NCBI RefSeq assembly: GCF_016863315.1
Contig: NZ_BOOQ01000022.1
Span: 19,417-83,416 of the forward strand
DNA: 64,000 nucleotides
From: Planotetraspora silvatica
GTDB taxonomy: Bacteria; Actinomycetota; Actinomycetes; Streptosporangiales; Streptosporangiaceae
Direction: 5' to 3'
Positions 1 through 7,977 of this stretch are shown here, piece by piece (positions within the stretch are counted from its first letter, which is position 1; the number at the start of each line of letters is the position of its first letter). Below the pieces are notes generated by a model. It was not told the origin of the DNA. It saw only the letters and a list, made by a program, of their open reading frames with translations, and made no database searches. The position numbers and the translations under genes were made by a program.

Positions 1-67
1 GGAACGGCGGGACCTTGTAGCCGTGGGCTCGCAGGTCAGAGATGTAGCAGTCAATGCATGTGCTTGT

Positions 68-940
68 ATGTCAGGCATGGGGCATGCCGAGGACGAGATC
101 ACTCCATTCCTGAAGGCGCGCCGGGCCGCGCTCGACGCCGCCACGCTCGGTCTCCCGGACGGGATCGCCCGGCGGCGGGTGCGCGGTCTGCGCCGCGAGG
201 AGGTCGCCCAGCTGGCCGGGATCAGCGTCGACTACTACACGCGCATCGAGCAGGGCCGCGCGCCCGCCATCTCCGACGCGGTGCTCGACGCGGTGGCGCG
301 GGCGTTGCACCTGACCTCTGCCGAGCACACCTACCTGCGCAACATCACCGCACCCGGGCGGCGAGCCGGCAGGGGCACCTGCGAGGGATCGGGTCCCCGC
401 CCCGAGGTGCGGCCGCAGATCCGGGAGTTGCTGGACGCGATGGGCGACGTCGTCCCCGCCTTCGTGTACGGCCCGGGCATGGACCTGCTGGCCTGGAACC
501 GGCTGGCCGGCCGGGTCGCGTTCGACTTCGACGCGCTCGCGGAGGCCGAGCTCAACACCGCCCGGCTGGTCTTCCTCCGCCCCGAGGCCAGGGCGCTGTA
601 CCCGGAGTGGGAGAACGTGGCGCAGGGGATCGTGGCGATCCTGCGTTCCGAGGCCGCGCAGCACGTCGGCCGGGCCCGGGTGCGGGAGGTCATCTGCGAC
701 CTGCGGGAGGCCAGCGAGGAGTTCCGTCGCTTCTGGGACGAGCAGACCGTGCTGGATCCCGACATCGGCACCAAACACATCCGCCACCCCGAGGTGGGCG
801 ACCTCATGGTGACCTTCGAGTCGTTCCCGCTCCCCACCGACCCGGGCCAGCGGCTGTGCACGTACACCGCGTCGAAGGGGTCGGCGACGGAGGAGCGGCT
901 GCGGATGCTGGCGGACCGGGTCGGCGTGGGCGTCGCCTGA
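68..940 (+). CDS. XRE-family regulator with MmyB-like ligand domain
   Basis: Probable DNA-binding transcription regulator of about 290 residues. The N-terminal third holds a helix-turn-helix of the type RRxRGLRREEVAQLAGIS followed by DYYTRIEQGR, which is the hallmark of actinobacterial XRE/MmyB regulators. The rest matches the MmyB-like ligand-binding domain, with WNRLAGR, LVFLRPEAR and the closing SFPLPTDPGQRLCTYTA stretch. An earlier in-frame start exists at 23, but the family begins shortly before the LKARRAAL helix, so the ATG at 68 (or 77) is preferred. Such regulators usually control a neighbouring oxidoreductase; no such partner lies downstream, so the target may be upstream of the window. 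The family call is firm, the target unknown. Confidence 0.9.
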   Translation: MSGMGHAEDEITPFLKARRAALDAATLGLPDGIARRRVRGLRREEVAQLAGISVDYYTRIEQGRAPAISDAVLDAVARALHLTSAEHTYLRNITAPGRRAGRGTCEGSGPRPEVRPQIRELLDAMGDVVPAFVYGPGMDLLAWNRLAGRVAFDFDALAEAELNTARLVFLRPEARALYPEWENVAQGIVAILRSEAAQHVGRARVREVICDLREASEEFRRFWDEQTVLDPDIGTKHIRHPEVGDLMVTFESFPLPTDPGQRLCTYTASKGSATEERLRMLADRVGVGVA

Positions 941-986
941 CGCCCACACGGTCGATTCCGCCCGGCCCGCCCAGGGAGACACGGCC

Positions 987-1355
987 CTAGCCCGCGAGCT
1001 GACGCCTGGCGGCGAGAAGGGCGGCGTCGAGATCCACGCCGAGTTCGCGCACGGCCGTCGCGTAGGCCCGGGCCGCCTCCGCGAGCCGCGTGTCGCGTTC
1101 CTTGTCGGTCATCTCGGGGATCGCCCGCACGACGGTGCCGTGGCCCACCCTGCCGCGCAGGTATCCGGCGCTCTCCAACTCGCGGTAGGCCCGTGCGACG
1201 GTCCCGGACGCGAGGCCGAGGTCGCCGGCGAGTTGCCGGATGCTCGGCAGCCTGACCCCCTCCTTCAGCTCACCGGTGCGGATCAACGCGGCGATCTGCG
1301 TCCTCAGCTGCTCGTAGGGCGGAAGGGGCGCTTCGACGTCGATCTCGACGATCAC
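987..1355 (-). CDS. GntR-family (YtrA-type) transcription regulator
   Basis: A 122-residue repressor-type protein that consists almost entirely of a winged helix: PPYEQLRTQIAALI, then LPSIRQLAGDLGLASGTVARAYRELE and GYLRGRVGHGT. The C-terminal tail is short, which fits the YtrA subfamily rather than the large-effector GntR types. It starts with GTG at 1355, and that GTG overlaps the TGA of the upstream membrane gene (GTGA, 4 nt), so the two are translationally coupled. YtrA regulators are usually co-transcribed with the transporter or membrane protein they control. A palindrome at 2218-2237, upstream of the pair, is the likely operator and implies autoregulation. Confidence 0.88.
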   Translation of the reverse strand: MIVEIDVEAPLPPYEQLRTQIAALIRTGELKEGVRLPSIRQLAGDLGLASGTVARAYRELESAGYLRGRVGHGTVVRAIPEMTDKERDTRLAEAARAYATAVRELGVDLDAALLAARRQLAG

Positions 1356-2185
1356 GTCGTCGCCCTCGGCGAGAACCGGCGCACACGTACCCGGACCCGG
1401 AACCAGGCGTACACCGCCGACAACAACGTTCCGAAGGTCAGCCAGGAGAGGATCCAGTTGAACGGCTCGGGAGCGTCGAGATCGAGTTGGATCGCCCACA
1501 TCACATTGGTGGCGGCCAGGCACATCAGGGCGAGCGACGCACCGCTGATGGTCTGCAGCGAGCGAGAGCGGATCGCGTCGTCCGCCGCTCCCAGATCGGC
1601 CGGCAGCACCGGCCGGGCACGGCCGATGATGAGCCGTCGCGCCGACCACATGACCACCGCCACCGCCGCCATGCCGCCGACGGCCAGGATCACCGTCGAC
1701 GGCCGCAGGTCCGGCCCGCCTTCGCCCGGCCAGAGCCGGTAACCCCATATCTCGCAGGCCAGGGCCGCGACGACGAGCAGCGGACCCCAGCGGGCGCCCC
1801 AGGACAGGTAGTCGCCGGACCGGCGCTGGTCCAATGCGGCTCGCCGGGGGCCGGCGGTGGGCGCCCACCGGACCGACGCGCCGATCTCGGCGGCGAGCGC
1901 GCCCACCAGATAACCGGCAGCACCCCAGAAGTAGGAGGCGCCGGGAAGGGCGAAGACGCCACCGGCGATCCAGCCGGCCGCGCCGCCGACGGCCCGCCAC
2001 CGGGGCACCCGGGCCAGATAGCCGATCAGGACACGCCCGTTGTCCGGCGTGACGGTGACGCCGCCCTCCTGGGCGAACACGTCGAGCCGCCTCCTGCTGA
2101 CCGGCGCGAATCCGGCCAGCAGCGCCAGGGTGGGCACGGCGAAGATCCCTGCGAAGGCTACGGCGAGGCCCAGCGACGACGACAT
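1352..2185 (-). CDS. multi-pass membrane protein, partner of the GntR regulator
   Basis: A 277-residue protein with about six hydrophobic segments (near residues 5-25, 65-98, 133-152, 162-180, 208-232 and 238-262), so an integral membrane protein. Residues 30-60 carry a soluble patch (VTPDNGRVLIGYLARVP). I do not recognise a catalytic motif. It is the first gene of a two-gene unit with the coupled GntR regulator. In this arrangement the membrane protein is normally the regulator's target, often with a role in envelope stress or drug response; that role is inferred from context only. Start ATG at 2185. Confidence 0.7.
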   Translation of the reverse strand: MSSSLGLAVAFAGIFAVPTLALLAGFAPVSRRRLDVFAQEGGVTVTPDNGRVLIGYLARVPRWRAVGGAAGWIAGGVFALPGASYFWGAAGYLVGALAAEIGASVRWAPTAGPRRAALDQRRSGDYLSWGARWGPLLVVAALACEIWGYRLWPGEGGPDLRPSTVILAVGGMAAVAVVMWSARRLIIGRARPVLPADLGAADDAIRSRSLQTISGASLALMCLAATNVMWAIQLDLDAPEPFNWILSWLTFGTLLSAVYAWFRVRVRVRRFSPRATT

Positions 2186-2217
2186 CGTTCCTCCCGGCGT
2201 TGCGACCGGCGGCTGAA

Positions 2218-2237
2218 TGTATCAATATATTAATACA
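2218..2237. promoter_or_regulatory. 20-bp palindromic operator (GntR type)
   Basis: TGTATCAATATATTAATACA is an inverted repeat with one mismatched pair in 20 bp. It lies between the divergent membrane/GntR unit (start 2185) and the 2259 gene. GntR sites commonly have the form GT-n-AC, and the TGTAT/ATACA arms fit that. The locally AT-rich sequence in very GC-rich DNA also suggests overlapping promoters for both directions. Confidence 0.7.
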
Positions 2238-2258
2238 CCAGGATCAATTGGAGGCGTC

Positions 2259-2795
2259 GTGGTCACCGATGAGACCTGGGCGCTGATCGCCCCCCGCCCA
2301 TCACGGACACGGCGCACGGCCGTCGCCGCCTCCATCCTCCTCGTCATGGCCGTGCTCGCGGTCACGGCCTGGTGGGCCGGCGCCGTCGTCCCGCGGCTGA
2401 GCGTCACCCCCACGCTGGTCGAGCCCGGCGGGCCGGCCGGGAGCGTCCGGCTTCACGTGTGGGTGCGCAACGAGGGACTGGTCCGGACGGAGCCGTGGTC
2501 GATCTCGCCGGGCACGACCCTGCCCGTCCGCGCCGTCGAACCGCACGCCCCCGACGCCGGCGGCGAGCTCCTCTCACTTCCCGGTGAAGCCGAGACGCTG
2601 CCTGGGGGCGCGGGACGGCCGCTGATCCTCGACCTCCAGGTCCCGTGCGGGCCGGAACCTCCCGATGGGTCATTGGAGATGGTGGTCTACGGCCCGCGCG
2701 GCGGTCATGAAATACGACTCGCGTGGAAGGACGGACGGCTCCCCGACTGGCGACACCGGGTGGTCGAGGCGGCCTGTGCCCGATCCGGTGGCTAG
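2259..2795 (+). CDS. membrane-anchored hypothetical protein
   Basis: About 178 residues. A cytoplasmic N-terminus rich in Arg (PRPSRTRRT) is followed by one strong transmembrane helix (ASILLVMAVLAVTAWWAGA) and an extracytoplasmic domain of about 130 residues with a beta-sandwich look (VRLHVWVRNEGLVRTEPWSI). The GTG at 2259 is chosen because GGAGG lies just upstream; an ATG at 2217 would fall inside the operator. It diverges from the GntR unit and probably shares its operator. Its stop codon overlaps that of the convergent amidohydrolase gene by 3 nt. No family recognised. Confidence 0.65.
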   Translation: MVTDETWALIAPRPSRTRRTAVAASILLVMAVLAVTAWWAGAVVPRLSVTPTLVEPGGPAGSVRLHVWVRNEGLVRTEPWSISPGTTLPVRAVEPHAPDAGGELLSLPGEAETLPGGAGRPLILDLQVPCGPEPPDGSLEMVVYGPRGGHEIRLAWKDGRLPDWRHRVVEAACARSGG

Positions 2796-4063
2796 ACGGC
2801 GGCCAGGCGGGCGGCAGACTCGGCGAGGGGCGCCAGGACGTCCTCGACGACATGGTGGAGCAGCCGGCCGTCCCGCTTGACGATCCGGCCACCGACGATG
2901 ACGGTGTCGACCGACCGGGTGTCGGCGGAGAGCACCACCGCACCCACCGCGTCGTGAGCCGGGGCGATTCCGAGCAGGTCGGTCCTGAGCAGCACCAGGT
3001 CGGCGTGTCTGCCCACGCCGAGGGATCCGGCGACGTCGCCGAGCCCGGCGGTCCGCGCCCCGTCGATGGTGGCCGTCCGCAGCGCGTCGCGGGTCGTGAA
3101 GCCCATGTTCGGGCGTGCCCTCTCCAGGGCGTACGCCGCCCGCATCAGGCTGAACATGTCGCCGGGGCCGCTGACCACGGTGTCCGCCCCGAGCCCCGCA
3201 GGGGCGCCCGCCGCCACCGCACGCCCGGTGATCGGGTAGCCGAGTCCCAGTTCCACCTCGACGACGGGTGAGACGGATACGGCGCCGCCGCTGGCGGCGA
3301 TCCGCTTGAGCGCATCGTCGGAGTAGTGGTTGCCGTGGACGTAGCTCGTCGACGGGGCCAGGAGACCGTTCCGCTCCAGGAAGTCGAGCCCGCGGTCGGC
3401 GCGCTCGGTGTCGTAGCCCATGTGGACGGTCACCGGCAGGTCGAGGTCGCGGGCCAGGCGCCACTCGTGCAGCGCCTCCTCCTCGCTGACGATCTCCGGT
3501 CCCAGGGGGGCGATCGCCATCGTCACCGTGCCGCCTGCCGTGCCGAAGTGTTCGGCGTGCACCCGGCGTCCTTGCGCGGCCAGCGCTTCGGGATCGCCGC
3601 CTTGGGGGTGGCAGTATCCGAAGACGGCCCTGATCCCCGAACGACGCAGCGCCTCGACGGCCGCCGCCGTGTGATCGGGGGTGAACTGGATGTGCGACCA
3701 GTCGACGAGCGTCGTGATGCCCGCGTCGAGGCACTCCAGGGCTCCTGCCAGGTTGCCGGCGTAGACGTCCTCCGGCCGGTAGGCGGGAGCCAGTCTCCCG
3801 AGGACGCGCTCGAGATAACCGGAGAAGGCGATGTCGGGGCCGATCGCCCGGATCCCCGCCTGCCAGGTGTGCCGGTGGGTGTCGACGAAGCCCGGCAGCA
3901 CGAGCATGCCGCGCGCGTCGATCACCTCGGCGCCCTCGGGCTCGGGCAGGTCCGGCCACACGGCCGCGATCCTGCCGTCCTCGACCAGCACGTCGGCGGG
4001 AGCGACCGTGACGGGGTCGGTGTCGACGGCGACGCCGCCCTTGATGAGCAGTCTTGTAGTCAT
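2792..4063 (-). CDS. amidohydrolase-family metal-dependent hydrolase
   Basis: A 423-residue cytosolic hydrolase of the amidohydrolase superfamily, closest in layout to the cytosine/guanine deaminase and chlorohydrolase (TrzN/AtzA-like) group. The beta-sandwich N-terminus leads to LPGFVDTHRHTW, whose His63 and His65 are metal ligands. Further ligand motifs are VHMGYD, YVHGNHYSDD and GLGADTVVSG (aspartate). It ends with the usual beta-sandwich return (GRHADLVLL, VIVGGRIVKRDGR). The substrate cannot be told from sequence. The gene is divergent from a MarR regulator with a 61-nt gap, so induction by its substrate through that regulator is likely. Confidence 0.88.
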   Translation of the reverse strand: MTTRLLIKGGVAVDTDPVTVAPADVLVEDGRIAAVWPDLPEPEGAEVIDARGMLVLPGFVDTHRHTWQAGIRAIGPDIAFSGYLERVLGRLAPAYRPEDVYAGNLAGALECLDAGITTLVDWSHIQFTPDHTAAAVEALRRSGIRAVFGYCHPQGGDPEALAAQGRRVHAEHFGTAGGTVTMAIAPLGPEIVSEEEALHEWRLARDLDLPVTVHMGYDTERADRGLDFLERNGLLAPSTSYVHGNHYSDDALKRIAASGGAVSVSPVVEVELGLGYPITGRAVAAGAPAGLGADTVVSGPGDMFSLMRAAYALERARPNMGFTTRDALRTATIDGARTAGLGDVAGSLGVGRHADLVLLRTDLLGIAPAHDAVGAVVLSADTRSVDTVIVGGRIVKRDGRLLHHVVEDVLAPLAESAARLAAV

Positions 4064-4067
4064 GCCG

Positions 4068-4096
4068 AAAGCTTAGAGAAAAGCTTTTTTAAAAGC
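4068..4096. promoter_or_regulatory. amidohydrolase/MarR divergent promoter with AAGCTT repeats
   Basis: The short divergent gap carries AAAGCTT (4068-4074) and an AAAGCTTTTTT run followed by AAAAGC. The part GCTTTTTTAAAAGC (4083-4096) is an imperfect palindrome. MarR proteins bind AT-rich inverted repeats in just this position, so this is the likely operator for both genes. Confidence 0.5.
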
Positions 4097-4124
4097 AATG
4101 TGGCGAGAGAGGTACTCTCGACCC

Positions 4125-4637
4125 GTGCACGAAGGGGAACGAGACGAGGTCGACGCGCTTGTTCCGGCGTGGGAGTCGAGCATGGAGCCGCACATCGTGG
4201 CCTGGCTCGAGCTCAGCAAGCGGGTGTCGCGCGTCGGCGGGCTGCTGGAGCAGGCGATCAGGAACGCGCTCGCCGAACTCGGCCTGACCTACGCCGAGTT
4301 CGACGTGCTGGCCGCGTTGCGCCGCGCGGGCGAGCCGTACCGGCTCAAGCCCAGCGAGCTGACCAGGTCCCTCTTCCTCACGTCAGGAGGAACGAGCAAC
4401 GTCCTGCAGCGGCTGACGGCGGCGGGACACGTCGAGCGCGAGGCGGACACGGGAGACGCGCGCAGCCGCTGGGTCCGCCTGACCGAGGAGGGTGTGCGGG
4501 TCACGGAGGCCGCGCTGGCCGCCTCGGTCCGGGCACACGGCGAAATCCTGCGCGACGTTCCGGAAGACGCCGTACGGCAGGCCGCCGACGCCCTTCGCGA
4601 ACTCCTCCTGGTCATCGGCGGCCGGCGTTTCCGCTGA
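4125..4637 (+). CDS. MarR-family transcription regulator
   Basis: About 170 residues with the MarR winged-helix order: an N-terminal dimer helix (WLELSKRVSRVGGLLEQAI), LGLTYAEFDVLAALRRAG, the recognition region KPSELTRSLFLTSGGTSNVLQRLTAAG, and the wing VEREADTGDARSRWVRLTEEG. The GTG at 4125 gives a normal-length N-terminus; the ATG at 4098 would put the start inside the operator. It is divergent from the amidohydrolase and is probably its ligand-responsive repressor as well as its own. Confidence 0.9.
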   Translation: MHEGERDEVDALVPAWESSMEPHIVAWLELSKRVSRVGGLLEQAIRNALAELGLTYAEFDVLAALRRAGEPYRLKPSELTRSLFLTSGGTSNVLQRLTAAGHVEREADTGDARSRWVRLTEEGVRVTEAALAASVRAHGEILRDVPEDAVRQAADALRELLLVIGGRRFR

Positions 4638-4682
4638 CCGGCGGTGACACACCCGGATCCCCGGCCGGCGGCGCGGACCCAC

Positions 4683-5450
4683 TCAGGGCAGGGTGAGGAT
4701 GCGGGGCCCCTCCTCGGTGACGGCGACGGTGTGCTCGATGTGGGCGGCCCGGCTGCCGTCGACGGTCTGCAGGGTCCATCCGTCGGAGGCGGTGCGGTAG
4801 TCGTCACGCCCGCCGGCCATGAACATCGGCTCGATGGCGAGCGTCAGGCCGGGACGCAGGGGGAATCCGCGGCCCGGCCGCCCCCGGTTGGGCACGTGGG
4901 GGTCTTCATGCATGCGGCGGCCGATGCCGTGGCCGCCGAAGTCCTTGGGCATGCCGCAGCGAGCCGACCGGGCGACGGCGCCGATGGCGTGGCCGATGTC
5001 GCCGATGCGGTTGCCCGGCATCGCCGCGGCGATGCCGGCGTCGAGGGCCTTCTGCGTGGCATCGATCAGCGCCTGGTCGGCGGGCCTGGGGGTGCCGACG
5101 ATGAAGCTGACGGCGGCGTCACCGGTCCAGCCGTCGAGCTCCGCGCCGCAGTCGACGCTGACCAGGTCGCCGTCGCGGAGACGGTAGTCGGTGGGGATGC
5201 CGTGCACGATGGCGTCGTTGACCGACGTGCAGATCACCGCGGGAAAGGGACTGAAGGCGAAGGCGGGCCGGTAGCCCAGGAAGGGTGAGCCGGCCCCGGC
5301 TTCGCCGAGGACGGCGCGGGCCGCTTCGTCCAGTTCGCGCAGTGACACTCCCACGTCCGCCGCTTCGCGGGCGGCGGCGAGCGCGTGGGCGACGACGCGC
5401 CCGGCCTCCCGCATCGCGTCCAGCGCCGTGTCGGATTTGATCTCGACCAT
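4683..5450 (-). CDS. map: methionine aminopeptidase, type I
   Basis: A 255-residue metalloprotease that removes the initiator methionine from nascent proteins. All five metal ligands of the family are present: Asp100 and Asp111 (VDCGAELDGWTGDAA), His174 (GGHGIGRRMHEDP), Glu207 (LAIEPMF) and Glu239 (AHIEHTVAV). There is no N-terminal zinc-finger extension. It stands away from the ribosomal-protein cluster where the housekeeping map usually sits and diverges from a small XRE gene, so it is probably a second, regulated copy. The ATG at 5450 is used; upstream in-frame sequence runs into the operator. Confidence 0.93.
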   Translation of the reverse strand: MVEIKSDTALDAMREAGRVVAHALAAAREAADVGVSLRELDEAARAVLGEAGAGSPFLGYRPAFAFSPFPAVICTSVNDAIVHGIPTDYRLRDGDLVSVDCGAELDGWTGDAAVSFIVGTPRPADQALIDATQKALDAGIAAAMPGNRIGDIGHAIGAVARSARCGMPKDFGGHGIGRRMHEDPHVPNRGRPGRGFPLRPGLTLAIEPMFMAGGRDDYRTASDGWTLQTVDGSRAAHIEHTVAVTEEGPRILTLP

Positions 5451-5490
5451 CTCGTGCGACTCCCAACCCCCGACTGGCGGTCCAATTCTT

Positions 5491-5500
5491 ATACCGGTAT
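5491..5500. promoter_or_regulatory. palindrome in the map/XRE divergent promoter
   Basis: ATACCGGTAT is a perfect 10-bp palindrome in the 63-nt gap between the divergent map and XRE genes, in an AT-rich patch (TTCTTATACCGGTATTAGTAT). It is a plausible operator for the adjacent XRE protein, and it overlaps where a -10 element would be expected. Confidence 0.5.
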
Positions 5501-5513
5501 TAGTATCACGGGC

Positions 5514-5789
5514 ATGGTGAGGACTCCTTTGACTCCGTGGGAGCGGCAGCGCGGAGAACGGTTCGGCTCGCTGCTGCGCCAGGCGCGCGGCGAGCGCAGC
5601 ATGGTGGAGATCGCGGCGGCGGCCGGAGTGTCCGCGGAGACGCTGCGCAAGATCGAGACCGGGCGTGCGCCGACCCCGGCCTTCTTCACCGTCGCGGCCC
5701 TGGCCGCCGCACTGGAGATGTCCCTGGACGAACTGGCCGGAGCCTGTTCGAAGGGCGCCGACGGGCGGGCGCAGGCCTTGCCCGCCTGA
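5514..5789 (+). CDS. small XRE-family regulator
   Basis: A 91-residue protein that is nearly all helix-turn-helix: RFGSLLRQARGERSMVEIAAAAGVSAETLRKIETGRAPTP, then the AALAAALEMSLDELA helix. It has no effector or dimer domain beyond a short tail. It is divergent from the methionine aminopeptidase gene, with a 10-bp palindrome between them, so it likely regulates that gene and itself. Two-gene units of this kind recur in actinomycetes, but the signal they answer to is not known to me. Confidence 0.82.
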   Translation: MVRTPLTPWERQRGERFGSLLRQARGERSMVEIAAAAGVSAETLRKIETGRAPTPAFFTVAALAAALEMSLDELAGACSKGADGRAQALPA

Positions 5790-5818
5790 CCGTGCGCGCG
5801 CGGGCCCTGCCGGCACGC

Positions 5819-6805
5819 TCAGCGCGGCGCACGCAGGACGCGGACCGGTGACATGCCGTATTCCGCTTCGTGCGCGGCGGCGAACCGGCCCAGGTGGGTG
5901 AACCCCCAGGAACGCGCGATCGACGCCACCGTCTGCACCGACGGGTCCGCGGCGCGCAGGTCGTCGTGCGCGCGACGGAGCCGTACCTTGCGGAGATAGG
6001 CCATGGGCGGCATCCCGACGTGGCGCTGGAAGCCTTCCTGCAGCGTCCGTACGCTGACGTGGCATCGCGCGGCGAGCGTGGAGATCGTCAGCGGCGTCTG
6101 GGGCTCGGCCTCCATGATGTCGATCGCCGTGCGGATCGCGATCGGACGGCCCGCCTCGGCCGGCGCGTCGAGCATCTCGCGGTACGGATGATCCGTGGCC
6201 AGCAGGAAGCCGCGGATGAAGCCGTCCACGAGCGGCGGCGCGACCAGTGGCTGCAGGACGACGCTGTCGGCGTCACCGAGCTGATGGTTGAGCATCATGA
6301 GCATCCGCGCCCAGCTCCGGGCGCGACCGGTCGTCATGTCCAGGCTCGACGCGAAGGGGATCTGCGAGGTCACCGGCTGCCCCAGCAGTGCCTCCAGCGC
6401 CCGGTCGAGCGCGGTCCGCTCGAACCCCACGCAGACCAGCCGGCAGTCTCCGGCCCACCTTGTCAGGACGGTGTCGCCCTCGGGCCGGAACACCACGGCC
6501 CTGTCCCGCGTCGCGACGACGTCCACGCCGCGATGCCGGGTCTCGACGTGGCCGGAGATCGGAAGATTCAGGTGGTAACTCGCCCGCAGCTCGCTGCCCT
6601 CCACCCGCAGATCCACCCCGTGGATGGCCTCACCGAACGAGACCGGCCCGATCCACCCGAAGCGCTGCACCGGCGTGACCGTGGTCGGCTTGCTCAGCAC
6701 GGTGACCCGTAGCCTCTGAAACGCGGTGCGGCAGTCGTCGCCGGGCGGGTCCGCCGAGGGCGCGCCGATCGGCGAAGCCGGCGGCTGTGAGGCGTTCTGT
6801 TCCAT
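5819..6805 (-). CDS. AraC-family transcription regulator
   Basis: About 328 residues. The N-terminal part is an AraC-binding-like cupin domain (YHLNLPISGHVETRHRG, RAVVFRPEGDT) and the C-terminal 100 residues hold the double helix-turn-helix (LTISTLAARCHVSVRTLQEGFQRHVGMPPMAYLRKVRLRRAHDDL, then VASIARSWGFTHLGRFAAAHEAEYG). This is the class that answers to hydrophobic or aromatic compounds. ATG 6805 is used; an in-frame ATG at 6862 would add 19 residues and neither has a strong ribosome site. It lies downstream of the iron importer operon in the same direction but is cut off from it by a terminator, so it is probably independent. Confidence 0.88.
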   Translation of the reverse strand: MEQNASQPPASPIGAPSADPPGDDCRTAFQRLRVTVLSKPTTVTPVQRFGWIGPVSFGEAIHGVDLRVEGSELRASYHLNLPISGHVETRHRGVDVVATRDRAVVFRPEGDTVLTRWAGDCRLVCVGFERTALDRALEALLGQPVTSQIPFASSLDMTTGRARSWARMLMMLNHQLGDADSVVLQPLVAPPLVDGFIRGFLLATDHPYREMLDAPAEAGRPIAIRTAIDIMEAEPQTPLTISTLAARCHVSVRTLQEGFQRHVGMPPMAYLRKVRLRRAHDDLRAADPSVQTVASIARSWGFTHLGRFAAAHEAEYGMSPVRVLRAPR

Positions 6806-6908
6806 GTGAACGGCTATCTGTTCTTCGGTCCTCAAATCTCTGCGCCATAACGTACGTGACACATGTTGACAAAATGGTTGTTTATTGCAAAAAGTCGGTC
6901 ATTCCAGA

Positions 6909-6935
6909 CAGCCCCCGGCCATCGGCCGGGGGCTG
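6909..6935 (-). terminator. terminator of the iron-importer operon
   Basis: A perfect 12-bp GC-rich stem (CAGCCCCCGGCC / GGCCGGGGGCTG) with loop ATC, 43 nt past the stop of the substrate-binding protein gene in the minus direction, and before the AraC gene. There is no long T-run, as is usual in actinomycetes. Confidence 0.75.
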
Positions 6936-6977
6936 CCTGAATCGGCGAGCGGATTCAGCGAGCGCGGGTGCGCACGG

Positions 6978-7952
6978 TCACTTCTGAACCAGCGGCGTCA
7001 GGGCCTTCTTGACGTCGTCGACGACCTTTCCCGCGGCGGTGACCCCGATGCCGGTCATCCAGATCTCGTCGTCCACGACCTGCACGTGCCCGGCCTTGAC
7101 GGCGCTGAGCTTGTTCCACAGCGGTCCGGCGGTCACCTGGGCCTGCTGCTTGGCGGCGTCCGCCCCGAAGGCGCTCACGAAGATCATGTCACCGTCGACC
7201 TGGTCGATCTGCTCCGGGCTGATCGGGGCGAACCGCCGGTCGGCCTTGCCCTCGAGGAGCTGCTGCTGCGGACGGCCGACGCCGATGTCGTTCAGCACGA
7301 TCCCGGCGAACGAGTCGGGCCCGTACTCGCGGATCTCAGCGGGCCTGAAGCGGATCAGGCTGATCTTCAGCTTGGCCGGGTCGCCGAGCTCCTGCCCCAC
7401 CGCCTTGGCCTGCGCCTCGTACGCCTGGAGCTTCTGCTCCCCCTCGGCCTTCTTGCCGACCGCGTCCGCGTCCAGCAGGAAGTTCTCCTTCCAGGTGATG
7501 CCGACCTTCTCGGTGAACACCGTGGGCGCGATCTTCGACAGCTCGTCGTAGAACTTCTCCTGCCGGAACTTCGAGCCGAGGATCAGATCGGGCTGCAGCG
7601 CGGCGATCGCCTCGAGGTCGGGCTCCTGGAGCGTTCCGACCGACTTGATCGTGGCAAAGGACGGACCCAGATATTTCGGGATACCGGACTGCTCGTCCGG
7701 CAGGGCTGCGCCGACCGGAGTGATGCCGAGCGTGTAGAGGGAGTCCAGCTTGTCGGTGTCGAGCACAACGATGCGCGACGGGTGCTCGGGCACCTTCGTC
7801 TCACCCATGGCGTGCTTCACGGTGCGCGTGGCGCCGGCCGGCGAGCCGGAGTCGCCACTGCCGCTCCCGCCGCCGCACGCGGTCAGGGCCAGACCGGCCA
7901 TCGCCACGACGGCCACCCCCCTGGCCAGCCGGCTGAATCCGTGGAACCTCAC
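6978..7952 (-). CDS. Fe(III)-siderophore ABC transporter substrate-binding lipoprotein
   Basis: A 324-residue extracytoplasmic lipoprotein. The signal peptide ends in the lipobox LTAC at about residues 23-26, followed by a Gly/Ser linker. The mature part is a class III periplasmic-binding fold (FepB/FecB/FhuD type): RIVVLDTDKLDSLYTLGITPVG, GTLQEPDLEAIAALQPDLILGSK and a long central helix. It is the last gene of the four-gene importer, 25 nt after the ATPase gene. The chemical class of siderophore cannot be told. Expression should be iron-repressed through the box at 10889-10907. Confidence 0.93.
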   Translation of the reverse strand: MRFHGFSRLARGVAVVAMAGLALTACGGGSGSGDSGSPAGATRTVKHAMGETKVPEHPSRIVVLDTDKLDSLYTLGITPVGAALPDEQSGIPKYLGPSFATIKSVGTLQEPDLEAIAALQPDLILGSKFRQEKFYDELSKIAPTVFTEKVGITWKENFLLDADAVGKKAEGEQKLQAYEAQAKAVGQELGDPAKLKISLIRFRPAEIREYGPDSFAGIVLNDIGVGRPQQQLLEGKADRRFAPISPEQIDQVDGDMIFVSAFGADAAKQQAQVTAGPLWNKLSAVKAGHVQVVDDEIWMTGIGVTAAGKVVDDVKKALTPLVQK

Positions 7953-7977
7953 TGTGTCTTCTCCTATCGCTTTCCAG

